A stretch of 64,000 bases of DNA. Source: Nephrocerus scutellatus (Eukaryota; Arthropoda; Insecta; Diptera; Pipunculidae). The stretch is taken from the NCBI GenBank assembly GCA_947095585.1, contig OX352761.1, positions 132,710,277-132,774,276 on the forward strand. Reading direction: 5' to 3'. Positions 21,950-33,949 of the stretch are shown here, piece after piece. The stretch's first letter is position 1. Every line of letters starts with the position of its first letter. Under the pieces are notes generated by a model. That model saw nothing but the letters and a program-made list of their open reading frames with translations. It made no database searches and was not told the origin of the DNA. Position numbers and translations under genes: made by a program.

Positions 21950-24900
21950 TGTAATGAATCAGTGCAATCCGAATGATTGGTTTATAGATTCTGGTGCGAC
22001 AGCGCATATGACCAATAATTCTGAATGGATCACTAATGTTAAGGAAACTGCATCCAATGATGTAACAATTGCCAAGGATACAAAACTTCAGGAAGTGTTA
22101 AAAGGCGATGTTAAAGTTAACTTAAAATGTGAAAATCGTACCAAAGAAATAGACATTCGAAAAGCTTTATTTGTTCCAGGGCTTTGTACCAACTTGTTGT
22201 CAGTTAGCACATTAGTACAAAAAGGAATGTCGGTAAATTTCAATTCAGAAGGATGTTGTATTATTGGCAGAGATGGTAAATTGTTGGCGATAGCAGTACT
22301 TACGAATGGCATGTTTAAACTTAGTAAAGTATAATCGAAAGCAATGATAGTAAGCACAAAAAATCGCAGTGAACAATTACTATGGCATAGGCGGTTTGGC
22401 CATATCGGATATGACAATCTGAAGAAACTAAAAAGTGATTTTCCTGAATATTTAAAGTTTAACACTGCGGAAAGTAAAATTTGCAAAATTTGTCTAGAAG
22501 GCAAGCAATCAATAAAACCATTTAAAAACAGTAGTTCTACTTCATCACAAGTTTTGGAGTTAGTGCACTCAGATGTTTGTGGCCCAATTAATGTTGATTC
22601 TTTTGGTGGTTCCCGATATTTTGTGACTTTCTTGGATGATTATAGCAGAAAGGTTGTCGTTTATTTTATCAAACAAAAGTCAGAGGTGTTTGCTAGATTA
22701 AAGGAATTTAAATGCATGGCTGAAAATCAGACAGGGCAAAAAATGAAAGTGCTTCGAACGGACAATGGTACAGAATACTTCAATAACAATTGTTCAAACT
22801 TTTTAAAACAGTGTGGAATTGTGCATCAGTCTAGTGCTCCGTATACACCACAACAAAATGGTATGGCTGAACGCATGAACAGAACGTTAGTTGAAAAAGC
22901 GCGATGTATGCTGATCGACGGAAATCTATCTATTAAATTTTGGGCAGATGCGGTTAATACTGCAGCTTATATCATAAATCGATCACCTTGTCGAGGCGTC
23001 AGCAATAAAACACCGGAAGAAGCATGGTCAGGCGTTCGTCCAGTGTTATCGCATTTTCGTGTGTTTGGATGCAAAGTAATGATGCACGTGCCAAAAGAAA
23101 AAAGGAAGAAATTTGATCCGAAGTCTAAATCATGCATTATGGTGGGATACAGTAACCAATCTAAGGCGTATCGGTTGTTTGATCCGAATACAATGAAAAC
23201 CTTCGTAAGCCGTGATATTGTTTTTCTTGAAAATGAGCGCTGTGAACGAAATAGTGGTGGTTGTCAGTCATCAGGTAACAGTCAATTTTATTTTGTATTA
23301 GAAAATGCGGAAAATAAAAATGAGCTAACGCAAACATTTAAAAATCCTGAGATAGAATTTGTAGATCCGTTATTGTTTGATGATCAACGTGACTCTAGTG
23401 CTGTAGGCAGAAATGGTCTGCCGGTCTCATCAGATTCAGAATCAAACTACCAGTCCGATGAATCCACTCAGAATTCAGTAACACATCAGGAAGATGATGA
23501 TTTGTATCTGCCACCACGGTCAACAATTTTAGACAACTTACAGATCAGACGATCAAGTAGACAGCCAAAGCCTATTGATAATAGTGATTTCGTGTCATTG
23601 GCTTCTAACAAGTCACACGATCCAGCTACAGTGGAGGAAGCCTTATCTTCACCTAATGCATCGAAATGGCGGCAAGCCATGCAAAGTGAATATGACTCGC
23701 TTATGCAAAATGAAACTTGGATACTGGTTAATCTCCCTGCAAACCGCAAACTAATTAATTGCAAGTGGGTGTTTAAGACGAAATGCAATTCAAGCGGAGT
23801 TGTGAACCAGAATAAGGCGCGTTTGGTTGTGAAGGGATGTGCGCAACGTAAAGGAATAGACTACGAGGAGACGTTTTCTCCAGTGGTACGTTATGCTTCT
23901 ATTCGTTTTTTAATTTCCATGGCCGTGAAGTATAACTTACAGATTGATCAGTTAGATGCAGTAACAGCCTTTTTGCAGGGTGAACTAAATGACGAGATTT
24001 ATATGGTTCAACCACAACAATTCGAAGATGGAACGCAAAAAGTATGTCGCTTGAAGAAATCTTTATACGGGCTCAAGCAGGCTAGTCGCATCTGGAATCA
24101 GAAGTTAAACACAAATCTCATTAAATTTGCATTAAATCGATCTAAAGTCGATGAATGCATTTATTATCAAGTTAACGATAAGAGCATTTTAATTGTTGCA
24201 GTATATGTCGACGATCTTCTAATTTTTTCCAACGATGTCAGAACCAAGAACCAGTTAAAACGGAACCTGCAAGACCAATTCAAGATGAAGGATATAGGAG
24301 CAGCAAAATTTGTTCTTGGTATGGAAATTACTCGAAATAAAGCCATATCAATCAATCAAATTCGTTACATCCAAGAAATTTTGGATAGATTTGGGATGGC
24401 AGACAGTAATCCTGTAAAAACTCCAACTGATATGAATCAAAAATTGACCATGGAAATGTGTCCTAAAGACGAAGAGTCTCGAAAGAAGAAGAAGAAGAAG
24501 AAGAAAAAATCCCATATCAGGAAGCTGTGGGTTCTATTTTATTCGCAGCTCAGCTGACTCGACCAGATATCCAATATGCCATAAATTCCGTCAGCAGATT
24601 TAATCAAACACCTGGAATGGCACATTGGCTTGCAGTAAAGCGCATCAAGAGATACATGAAGTGGACCATTCAGTACAAGTTAACGTATCACAAGAATGGT
24701 GGGAGTGAATTGCAAGGTTATTGTGATTCCGATTGGGCAGCTGATTCAATAGATAGGCGGTCAACAACTGGTTATTTTTTATGCAACTTGGAGGAGCGAT
24801 TTCCTGGAGCTCAAAGAAACAGCCAACCGTTGCTCTATCTACCACTGAAGCAGAATATATGGCCATGTCCAGTGCCACTCAGGGGGCTTTATGGTTGAAA

Positions 24901-25180
24901 AGCTTATCGAAAGAGGTCTTCAAGCAAAATGACGAAACTCTTATCATCAAGTGTGACAATAAAGGAGATATTCAACTTAGCGAAAAATCGTCTCGTATCG
25001 TAGTATCAACCGAGGACTAAGCATATAGATGTACGCCATCACTTTATTAGAGAGAAAGTCAGTAATGGAAGAATCAAGTTTGAATATATTCAAACTGATC
25101 ATATGTTAGCAGACTACTTTACGAAGCCGATTCCTACAGAAAAGCATTTGTTTTGCTGTAATGAAAATGGAGTCAAGTAA
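21950..25180 (+). pseudogene. Copia pol: protease, integrase, reverse transcriptase, RNase H (broken)
   Basis: Protease: DWFIDSGATAHM near 21978. An in-frame TAA (22332) separates it from the integrase frame 22344-24557, which has the LLWHRRFGHIG pre-integrase block, the zinc-binding H/C residues and the D,D(35)E core (HSDVCGP, RTDNGTEY, QNGMAERMNR). RT follows with ARLVVKGCAQRKGIDYEETF, QLDAVTAFLQGEL and the catalytic YVDDLL, all intact. A purine run of GAA triplets and A (24481-24507) replaces the expected linker and shifts the frame. RNase H (RPDIQYAINSVSRF, GYCDSDWA) is split by frame changes near 24780 and 25010; the ADYFTKPI end motif is still readable near 25110. The long middle frame is surprisingly well preserved. 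Confidence 0.93.
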
Positions 25181-25207
25181 CTAATCACCATGAGGATTTA
25201 GTGGAGG

Positions 25208-25401
25208 TGTTGAGAAACTGAACATCCACATAGAGATTATAATGTGTTTCACACTTAAATGTATATCTGTACTCACTTTATATTCTTAATGTCATATATT
25301 ATTTCTTCTTCCTATTAATATAAAAACGATAAGACGTGTTTTGTAATTCGGCTAAGTGTTTTTCTTTATTCATCCACTGTAATAATGCTAACTTTGCATC
25401 A
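25208..25401 (+). repeat. Copia element 3' LTR (194 bp)
   Basis: Same TG...CA structure as the 5' LTR. It is preceded by the purine-containing stretch gaggatttagtggagg, a weak polypurine tract. Confidence 0.95.
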
Positions 25402-25451
25402 ACAAGTTTCTATGGCTCGAACAGTCAAAAATTTCATGGGATGGTCGTAAC

Positions 25452-25721
25452 CAAAACCTTCTCTATAGAAAGCCCAACTGTTCCGCTGATACACAGATAC
25501 ATGCTTAAAAAAAATCCCAAATGTTTTTGTATTGGTAATCAACAATAGAGCAAAAACCATATAAAATTTTTCTGTTTCCCACTACCACATCTTACGTTTC
25601 TCGCTCTTTGCGACAGCTCGTTTTTTGTACACTGTATTCACATCCCACAAACACAGAAGTGTTTAGGATTGTTCAGTGCATTAGTATGCATACTGTTGGG
25701 CATTCTATAGAGAAGGTTTTG
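25452..25721 (-). mobile_element. Solo 270-bp MITE of the family found at 5263
   Basis: Same ~27-bp terminal inverted repeats and non-coding interior as the MITEs in the tandem unit, in the opposite orientation. Flanking octamers gtcgtaac (25444-25451) and gtcgcatc (25722-25729) agree at six of eight bases, suggesting an eroded 8-bp target duplication. It lies only ~45 bp beyond the copia target duplication. Confidence 0.85.
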
Positions 25722-25729
25722 GTCGCATC

Positions 25730-26790
25730 CATCAAATTAAGGTTACACTAAATATATCTAAATTTACATATATAATGAAAAATCTCTTAACAAAAAATTA
25801 ATCACGTTTTTTTGTCGTCTACTTTATGATTTCTTTCTATATTTTTTTCATTAGCAGATAATCTAAAGCATATACCAAAAGTAATATGTAAGTTGTACAT
25901 CCAGCACATGGAGAAACTTACCTAAATATGAGAATACATCAAATGTGGGATGTAACGAAATGGACACGTCCAATCTTTGTATATTTCATTAATTTTTTTA
26001 TTTTCCCACTTTTATCAGATTTTCAAACGTATTGCACATAAAACAAAAATAATACAATGTGTTTTTATACTTCTTTGGTAAGTCCAAAATAGAATTGACA
26101 ACTAAAAACCAAAGTAGGCTCCTGTCATGAATTCAGCCGCCGTGCAGTTTTTGCTGCATGTTGTTCAAAGGTTCAAACATTTAGTTTTGCAGCAAAAGCA
26201 GCGCAGCGTATCGGAAAAAACGCAGTAAAAAAATCGAATGCTAATTGGATGCAAATCCAAAAATGTAATTTTTCTACAAGCAGACTGTAAGTCGGTTTAA
26301 TATGCAGCCGCAATTTCGTTCATACCGACTGCCTGTTACAAGCTGCTGAATTCATGACCACAGCCTTCAGTTGCCCAATTTCCCCCAGTTTTTAACGGAA
26401 GTGAAAAGTTGTCAATCGAACAGTCTAATCAGTTAAGTTATTTCAGACATAGTTATTAAGTCTGTTAATAAGTCTAATCGAACGCATCTTCTAACACAGC
26501 CAATAGGTTTGTTCATAATTGTTCTGCAAAGTTTTTAATACAATGCATTGAAATTGAACACACTTATTTACACTACTGTACAGTGGACACTGTGCTCGTG
26601 CTGTGCTGTCGTGTTCTGTTGCGTTTCATTATTCATTATTTACAAAATATGTTTAACATTTTGTATTAATGTATTAATGAATTGATGGTTTGAATTACAC
26701 AAATTCTAAAATTAAGGTTGAAATTAATTAGTGTATAGTTTCCAACCCGAGATTAAATAATACTTACTAGAAAAAGAGTGAAAAATACCG
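25730..26790. other. wfs1 upstream region with a short inverted-repeat element
   Basis: Bases 26124-26358 are bounded by a 14-bp perfect inverted repeat, gtcatgaattcagc, enclosing a non-coding interior: a probable MITE of unassigned family. The remaining ~430 bp before the wfs1 ATG should contain its promoter and leader; no clear TATA box was identified. Confidence 0.5.
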
Positions 26791-29625
26791 ATGGCCAATT
26801 GGACAGCGAAATCACCTACAGGATGTTCCAGTAGACGTAAATGGAATTTGGAAGGTTAGATAAGCAGATCTTATACACAAATTACATGATTTTAGTCTAA
26901 TTAATGATATTTAAAAATTTTGTTTGTTAGACCGGACTTCATTAAACAATCTTAAGCATCATTTTGCAGCAGAAGGTTGCTCTGATGTCCAATATGATTT
27001 AGCTCGACAGCTTCTCGATAACAACATTGGTAATAGCGACAATTAGAAAATAGACCAACGTCTTCTTGGATCAAATTTTTTTTTTTTTTCGTAGAACAAA
27101 GTGAAGAAGCTTCACTTACCCAAGGTGTCCGATGGCTATTATGTGCAGCTGTGCAAGGTCATGGCGAAGCCCTGAAATTATTAAAGGAGTGCTACGATCA
27201 ACGGCGTGGAATATCTGAAGAAAACGAGGATGAAATTCAATGCTGTCTTTCAATGACTGCTGGTGAAAGAGCTGCTCGGAAGGCAGCAAGAGAATTATTT
27301 TTGTGCCTTTCGAACGGAAGTGAACACATAACACCGAAGCAATTGGAACGAAAAATGCGAAAAATCTACAAGTTACAAAAAAACAAAAGGCGTAGTTCTT
27401 CTACGTCAGAAGAGGAAGAGGAGAGTGATTCTAATGATAAACCCTTACAAGAAGGTAGGCATGTTGGGTCTGCCAACGGAGATATTCATATGCGAGAAAG
27501 TTCCTGTGCTGATCTTAATGTTCATCAAGACTGGGGACATGGGAGAGCTATTACAGAAGAAAATCTTGTATCAGCTGCTGTAAACTATACTGCTGGACGC
27601 ATGCCAGCAGTTAACGATAACCTTAGACTGTCTATACCACATCCTAGCACATTGGATCATGTTCCGTGTTTTCATCGCCTGCTCTTTCATCCAGTAGTGT
27701 TCATTACACTTCTCTATCATCGACTTATAAGTTTAATATCATCGTTTCCGGGATCAGTGCCATCCAGTGTGCGGCTATTCATTTTATTTTTTGTCTATTC
27801 ATTCGCATCCAGCGACAATTTCACAACATTCTTGCCAATCTTCTTCTATTATGGGTGTTTGGCAACAATGATTTGGTCTACTTGTAAGATGCTTAAGACC
27901 AAACATGATTTTATTGATTTTCGCATCTGGTCTGGACTGTTCCTAAGCTATGGCGACAATATAGAGGCGGGCATGTCTGAAAATCGATTTCTCAAAAATA
28001 ACATGAGGCCTTACTTATATTTCTTTTGTGCATTCGTGGGAAATTTAATGGTATATCCTCTAATTGCTGCTGGATGGCTTCCTCATTCCGAAATTACTAT
28101 TATTTCTTTTGTCTTTGTGTTTGTTTCAATGGTAGCGTTTATGTACACATCTGCCAGAACTTTTCCGGATATATTAATATTAATATCATTTGGAGTAAAT
28201 GTGTTGGCAAAATATCCATACGAAATGGACGAGGTTGTAACAACCGGATGGCGATTTGTCGATTTAAAAGTACCAACGTTCTGCTCATTTGTTATTGGAA
28301 ATGGTATTGAGTTCTGCCTTAATTGCCGAACGGTTCTGTACCTAATGATACCAATATTCTTAGTACATATTGCAAAACGTTCTAATTGGCACGGAACTTA
28401 CAAACATCTAATACCTCATTGTGTTACTCTAAGCTGGTTACAATTATGTATTACAACTTCACGTAGTGCTACAATGTTCGGAGTGATTCGTGCTACTTTG
28501 GGTCTGGCAGGCATTCTTTTATTTTTGCCGCTTTTTGGAATTATCTCCCTGTTGATTCCAGTGTTTATAGCAATTGAGTGGATTGGATTGACCGATTCTA
28601 GAATTCGTTTAATAATTACAATTATTGCGGCAGCATTGGCATTACTTGGCTCTTGTCTTTTTGCCGTCAACCGAAAGACACAAAAATATATTACCATTTT
28701 TCAAGTAAGGAAAAATATTAAGTTTTACATTTTTCATTTCATATAAACTTCTCGTTTTCAGATCATAATTTGTATTATTGCTGCAGCAATTCTGACTTTG
28801 CCGTACATGACCTCTAGTTTTAAGGACATGTCTCGTTTTGAGAACAGATTAGGCGGCGAAAAACGAAAGCCGACAATTTCAACTATCACTGAAGAAGGCG
28901 ATTCGGTAACACATCTTACATGGGATAAATTTTATGCCCTATGCGGTCAACCCGCGTGGGAACATAAAAATAAAGTAAAAGCTCAACTTAGGTGTTCCCA
29001 TCTCGATGGTATTTTAATTTCGTGGGAAGGCATTGTGTCAAACGTACAAATATCTCGTGTTTTTAATCCTATTGTTACCGCCGCTGAAACGTATTTGGCG
29101 GAGTGGTTAGTAAATTTTATAAAATGTTTTTATGGAGACGAAAACGTTGACTATTTCAACTGCGATTCCACGACAGACAACCTTTGTAGTGAGTTATCAA
29201 GAATTTTGAAGGCCAATAGCCACAACAAATGCAATTTAAACAAGTGGAACACTTATGAGTACGAGGTGAAGGTGCGAATGTCTTCTGGGTTGCTTAGTAT
29301 GCCGACTGACATTCGGCTTCAGGCAACTGATATGTTCGGAAATTTTACGAAAAGGCTTTATAGTGGTGATCGAATAAAATTCAGTGGACTACTAATCAAT
29401 AAAGAAATTTTGCAGAATGGTGAACACGAGGACTTTGTTCTGGGTACCTTAAATCCATTGGTTAAGCTCAGTAGTGTTAAGTGCATTCAATGCCAAGACA
29501 AAGAAATATTTCCCGTCAGGGTGCAGGGCAAGAAATCTTCTTCAGAAGCTCGAATGCGAGATTTATATCGCGGGATAAAATATTTACTTAATGTATTACT
29601 AAACCCTCTCATTACATTTAAGTAA
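26791..29625 (+). CDS. wfs1: Wolframin (ER membrane glycoprotein), four coding exons
   Basis: Wolframin is an ER-resident multi-pass membrane protein involved in ER calcium and unfolded-protein homeostasis. Exons 26791-26854, 26931-27029, 27095-28704 and 28762-29625 have GT-AG borders and matching phases, giving 878 codons, close to human (890) and Drosophila lengths. The N-terminal cytosolic part has Sel1-like helices (QYDLARQLLDNN, LLCAAVQGHGEALKLLKECYDQRRGISEENEDE). An acidic Ser-rich stretch (SSSTSEEEEESDSND) lies near residue 150. About nine hydrophobic segments run from residue ~245 to ~600, then a Cys-containing ER-luminal C-terminal domain. The start ATG is the first in frame, and the exon 1 donor is gttaga. 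No damage seen. Confidence is high from length, domain order and block similarity. Confidence 0.95.
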
Positions 29626-29729
29626 GAGACCTGAAATCAATTCACTCATTGGTATTAAGGACACTATTGAGTAAAAAGAAAATGAATGTAAAATTAATTG
29701 TTTATTGTACTAAATTTGAAAGCAAAAAA

Positions 29730-29735
29730 AATAAA
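29730..29735 (+). terminator. wfs1 polyadenylation signal
   Basis: AATAAA lies about 105 bp after the wfs1 stop codon. It is the first canonical signal downstream. Confidence 0.6.
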
Positions 29736-29939
29736 AGCTATAAAGAAAACTAATTAAACGATTGTTAAACACTAAACAGACGTATTTTTTCTAAAAAAAA
29801 AATGGTTTGGTTAATCTCTGAAATAGCTCCGACCTCAAAAACATAATTTAACGATTATAACCATAAATACAATGTAAAAATAAAAGAATTACTATTATTG
29901 TTTATTATTACCCAGTTAAGGAAGTTTTATGCATAATTT

Positions 29940-30125
29940 TACGGATTATAAATTTTCCTTCCACTAGTTATGTGGAATGAATTGCCTGATCCTGTGTTTC
30001 CGCATTTTTATGATCTGCAGTCATTTAAGGCACGCGTGCATAGACATTATAAACATTATAAGGGTGCAAAACTGCAAATCCCTTCAGCGTGTGTGCATTA
30101 TAAAAAAACACAAAAATGAAATGGA
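29940..30125 (+). pseudogene. Jockey-family LINE 3'-end relic
   Basis: Contains the WNELPDPVFPHFYDLQSFKARVH block and the tail aactgcaaatcccttcagcg, matching the 3' end of the 13465-14310 element. Only the last ~180 bp is present, a typical heavily 5'-truncated LINE copy. Confidence 0.7.
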
Positions 30126-30570
30126 AATGAAAACAAAAATTGCATTTACATAAAAATAAATGAGATATATTATTAATTATGAATTAAAAGTTGTAGCAAA
30201 TGTACTTCTGCATCTAATTATAACCAAAATGTGTGTACTTTGGTTTTTATCAAGTAGGAGTCATATCAAAAAAAAATCCCGGTATCGACTTTCGAGCTTA
30301 GTAGTAGCGAGTAGTAAGTAGCAAATGTATTTCTGCATCTAATTATGTGCTAATTATAACCGAAATGTGAGTTGTAGGATTATTTTAAGCGATTTTCAAG
30401 GACAGCACAAATCGAAATGGCGAAATTTGAAATTGAGGAGAAGGGTCCTAATGCAAACACTGAGACGGAGGCAGAGAGAATTTAGAACATATATGGCGTT
30501 AAAATTGGTTGCTGTTATCACAATAATGAACGAAACCACAACTAATGCACTACCAAACCCAATAGCTGTA

Positions 30571-30760
30571 TTACTTTGGTAAAGCTAAACTGGTTTTACT
30601 TTATATCTCAAAGCAACAGCTTTTGTTTTAACCGCCTTACGGCGAGCACCATATCTATAAAATGGCTTTAGTTTCTTAATCCTAAAAATTTTTTGGATTT
30701 ACTTTCGGCTTTATGTTTGTGCGATTGTTGTTGTAAGCCAAGCTGGCTTTGCCAAAGCAA
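30571..30760. mobile_element. Short TIR element (MITE), copy 1 of a pair
   Basis: Imperfect inverted ends (ttactttggtaaagctaaac against agctggctttgccaaagcaa) enclose ~150 bp with ttaccgccttacggcgag-like sequence and aaaatggctttagtttctta. The second copy lies 61 bp downstream. Confidence 0.65.
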
Positions 30761-30821
30761 TTTTTCGAACCTTATGATACAGATGGAACAAAAACAGGTT
30801 TTCCCATGTACGATTGCTATA

Positions 30822-30998
30822 TTGCTTTGGCAAAGCCGGCTTGGATTTACAAAGCAACAGCTTTTGGGTTTACCGCCTTACGGTGAATACCATAACTATA
30901 AAATGGCTTTAGTTTCTTACTTTTAAAATTTTGAATTTATTTTCGGCTTTATGCTTATGCTATTGTTGTTGTAAGCCAAGCCGGCTTTGCCAAAGCAA
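30822..30998. mobile_element. Short TIR element (MITE), copy 2 of a pair
   Basis: Clean inverted ends ttgctttggcaaagccggct and its reverse complement, flanked by TA on each side (30820-30821, 30999-31000), with the same interior as copy 1. TA flanks suggest a Tc1/mariner-mobilised MITE. Confidence 0.75.
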
Positions 30999-31073
30999 TA
31001 TAGCTAATAATGACAATGGGCATCAAATAGAGCTGAGTCGTTCGTGACTGATCCGTTCGTACTGAACGGAACA

Positions 31074-32511
31074 GTACAGTGAACCAAAAGAGCGGTACAC
31101 TTCATACGAAATGAACGGAACAGTAGTGATCCAAAATGTCAACCGTTCAGTTCAGTCTTCAGTGGCTCAGTCGTTCAATGGTTCAGTCGTTCAGTCTTCA
31201 GTTCATTCACTCACTCTGGTTCTTCGAATCTATTCTATAGTGAATCAAAAGAGCGGTACAGTTCGTTCGTATTGAAGATTGAACGGAACAGTATTGTTTT
31301 TATTATTTGTGGCAAACAGAACAGACGATGATGAGCGAAACATTGAGGATTGGGCCATTGGGTATCTATGGCTGATGGCTCACTCTCACCCATACGGAAA
31401 ACAAATTGGTTTTTGTTTCATTTATTACTTTTTAATGAAATATTCTAAAATACCGGGTGATTTTTTAAGCTGAAATTCAAATATCTCGGGAAATAAACTC
31501 TACGAAAAAAATCTCCAAGATAAAAATTTAATCATTCCGCGGGTGAAATATATTAGTGTTAAAAATAGTACCCCCAACCATTTTTAATTCTTCTACTAAG
31601 AACCTATGTATACGATTCAGCATTATGTTTGCAATGTATATAATTGTAATTGGTCGTCAATAAAATTTTCATTTTGCTTCTTAATAAACCAGAACCATTT
31701 CAATTTTCTCTTGTATAGTTAAATACACCATTCTAAAGTAGTATAAATAGCCTAACACAGATATTGTTGTTTTCGAAATAATCTTCCAGCTGAATCGGTA
31801 TTTTTGAAACAAAATAGAAAAACATTCATTAATTTAAAAGCAGATTTAATCGCCTGATCCTGAAAAACGTTGTATTTTTATTGCAAACGTATTGCAGAAT
31901 TATTCATAGGTTCTCAGTAGGAGTAATCGAAAAATTGAGTATCATCTATCATGAATCGAAAAAAATGTTTCAGACTTTTAGCCGTAGAATACAAATTTGC
32001 AATAAAAAATAGGGGTTCAAATTTAAATTTCAAAAGGTAGCCCCACCCCACCTAAAAGGGAGTACCAATTTTAGCACTAATTTATTTCCCCCGCGGAGCC
32101 ATAGTTACGATCTTGGATATTTTTTCCGTAGAGTGCTTATTATCCAAAATATTTTAAAGTTTCAGCTTTAAATAATCACCCGGTATAAGGGATGATTGTT
32201 TTGCTGTTAGCTTTTTATTTCGCAAATTTTTGAACTTAAGGTTTTCTTTTTCTTACAGCCGTGAAAGTATACTGCGTTGTACCGTTTCTTTCATCGCCTG
32301 ACAAAGTCGTTGTGTTTTATCTCGTTTGTATACGTATGCTCTAAGTGTACTTTATCAAAAATTTTCTGCAATAGAGCACTCAGACAGTAAAAAGAACCAA
32401 AAGAACCAAATGAACGAAACGAACGAAATGAACGGATCTTTTGAATGGCTCTTCGTCGTGACTGAACCAAATGATTCAGTACACTCAAGAGATCCATTTT
32501 TCCCACCTCTA
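31074..32511 (+). repeat. 1,438-bp tandem unit 1 within the hAT-like element
   Basis: Starts gtacagtgaaccaaaagagc and ends in the element's right terminus cccacctcta. By eye it is identical to the following unit throughout. Confidence 0.95.
31453..32183. mobile_element. TA-flanked MITE with ~100-bp inverted ends, nested in unit 1
   Basis: Begins ccgggtgattttttaagctg and ends with the matching inverted sequence ataatcacccgg, with TA on both sides (31451-31452, 32184-32185). Similarity between the arms continues imperfectly for about 100 bp (ccgcggg at the inner border). Interior non-coding. TA target and size suit a Tc1/mariner-type MITE. Confidence 0.85.
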
Positions 32512-33949
32512 GTACAGTGAACCAAAAGAGCGGTACACTTCATACGAAATGAACGGAACAGTAGTGATCCAAAATGTCAACCGTTCAGTTCAGTCTTCAG
32601 TGGCTCAGTCGTTCAATGGTTCAGTCGTTCAGTCTTCAGTTCATTCACTCACTCTGGTTCTTCGAATCTATTCTATAGTGAATCAAAAGAGCGGTACAGT
32701 TCGTTCGTATTGAAGATTGAACGGAACAGTATTGTTTTTATTATTTGTGGCAAACAGAACAGACGATGATGAGCGAAACATTGAGGATTGGGCCATTGGG
32801 TATCTATGGCTGATGGCTCACTCTCACCCATACGGAAAACAAATTGGTTTTTGTTTCATTTATTACTTTTTAATGAAATATTCTAAAATACCGGGTGATT
32901 TTTTAAGCTGAAATTCAAATATCTCGGGAAATAAACTCTACGAAAAAAATCTCCAAGATAAAAATTTAATCATTCCGCGGGTGAAATATATTAGTGTTAA
33001 AAATAGTACCCCCAACCATTTTTAATTCTTCTACTAAGAACCTATGTATACGATTCAGCATTATGTTTGCAATGTATATAATTGTAATTGGTCGTCAATA
33101 AAATTTTCATTTTGCTTCTTAATAAACCAGAACCATTTCAATTTTCTCTTGTATAGTTAAATACACCATTCTAAAGTAGTATAAATAGCCTAACACAGAT
33201 ATTGTTGTTTTCGAAATAATCTTCCAGCTGAATCGGTATTTTTGAAACAAAATAGAAAAACATTCATTAATTTAAAAGCAGATTTAATCGCCTGATCCTG
33301 AAAAACGTTGTATTTTTATTGCAAACGTATTGCAGAATTATTCATAGGTTCTCAGTAGGAGTAATCGAAAAATTGAGTATCATCTATCATGAATCGAAAA
33401 AAATGTTTCAGACTTTTAGCCGTAGAATACAAATTTGCAATAAAAAATAGGGGTTCAAATTTAAATTTCAAAAGGTAGCCCCACCCCACCTAAAAGGGAG
33501 TACCAATTTTAGCACTAATTTATTTCCCCCGCGGAGCCATAGTTACGATCTTGGATATTTTTTCCGTAGAGTGCTTATTATCCAAAATATTTTAAAGTTT
33601 CAGCTTTAAATAATCACCCGGTATAAGGGATGATTGTTTTGCTGTTAGCTTTTTATTTCGCAAATTTTTGAACTTAAGGTTTTCTTTTTCTTACAGCCGT
33701 GAAAGTATACTGCGTTGTACCGTTTCTTTCATCGCCTGACAAAGTCGTTGTGTTTTATCTCGTTTGTATACGTATGCTCTAAGTGTACTTTATCAAAAAT
33801 TTTCTGCAATAGAGCACTCAGACAGTAAAAAGAACCAAAAGAACCAAATGAACGAAACGAACGAAATGAACGGATCTTTTGAATGGCTCTTCGTCGTGAC
33901 TGAACCAAATGATTCAGTACACTCAAGAGATCCATTTTTCCCACCTCTA
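32512..33949 (+). repeat. 1,438-bp tandem unit 2 within the hAT-like element
   Basis: Second copy, ending exactly at the transposon end and the target duplication. Confidence 0.95.
32891..33621. mobile_element. TA-flanked MITE nested in unit 2
   Basis: Same element as 31453-32183, offset by 1,438 bp, so it was already present when the unit was duplicated. Confidence 0.85.

Larger units (their letters stand above)
20659..25401 (+). mobile_element. Full-length copia-type (Ty1/copia) LTR retrotransposon, degenerate
   Basis: A complete insertion: 5-bp target duplication acaag at 20654-20658 and 25402-25406, LTRs that begin TG and end CA, a tRNA primer site, gag, and pol in the copia order protease-integrase-RT-RNase H. 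The LTRs differ at about nine positions plus two small indels over ~190 bp (eye count, ~5%), so it is not a new insertion. Premature stops, a tandem duplication in gag and at least three pol frame changes make it non-autonomous. It sits between twin and wfs1, on their shared flank. Confidence 0.97.
31028..33949. mobile_element. Non-autonomous hAT-like element containing an internal tandem dimer
   Basis: Bounded by a perfect 8-bp direct repeat, gcatcaaa (31020-31027 and 33950-33957), the target-duplication length of hAT elements. Ends are TAGAGCTG on the left and CACCTCTA on the right (reverse complement TAGAGGTG), fitting hAT termini. No transposase is encoded. Inside, a 1,438-bp unit occurs twice (31074-32511, 32512-33949), each ending exactly at the right terminus; the extra left part is only 46 bp. 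Sub-terminal DNA is rich in cgttcagt/actgaacg motifs, possibly transposase-binding repeats. Short frames such as 31279-31473 are chance. Confidence 0.88.

Noticed and set aside
31279..31473. 64-codon frame repeated at 32717 as a duplicated gene
   Set aside because: It crosses from hAT subterminal DNA into a non-coding MITE end and repeats only because the unit is duplicated.
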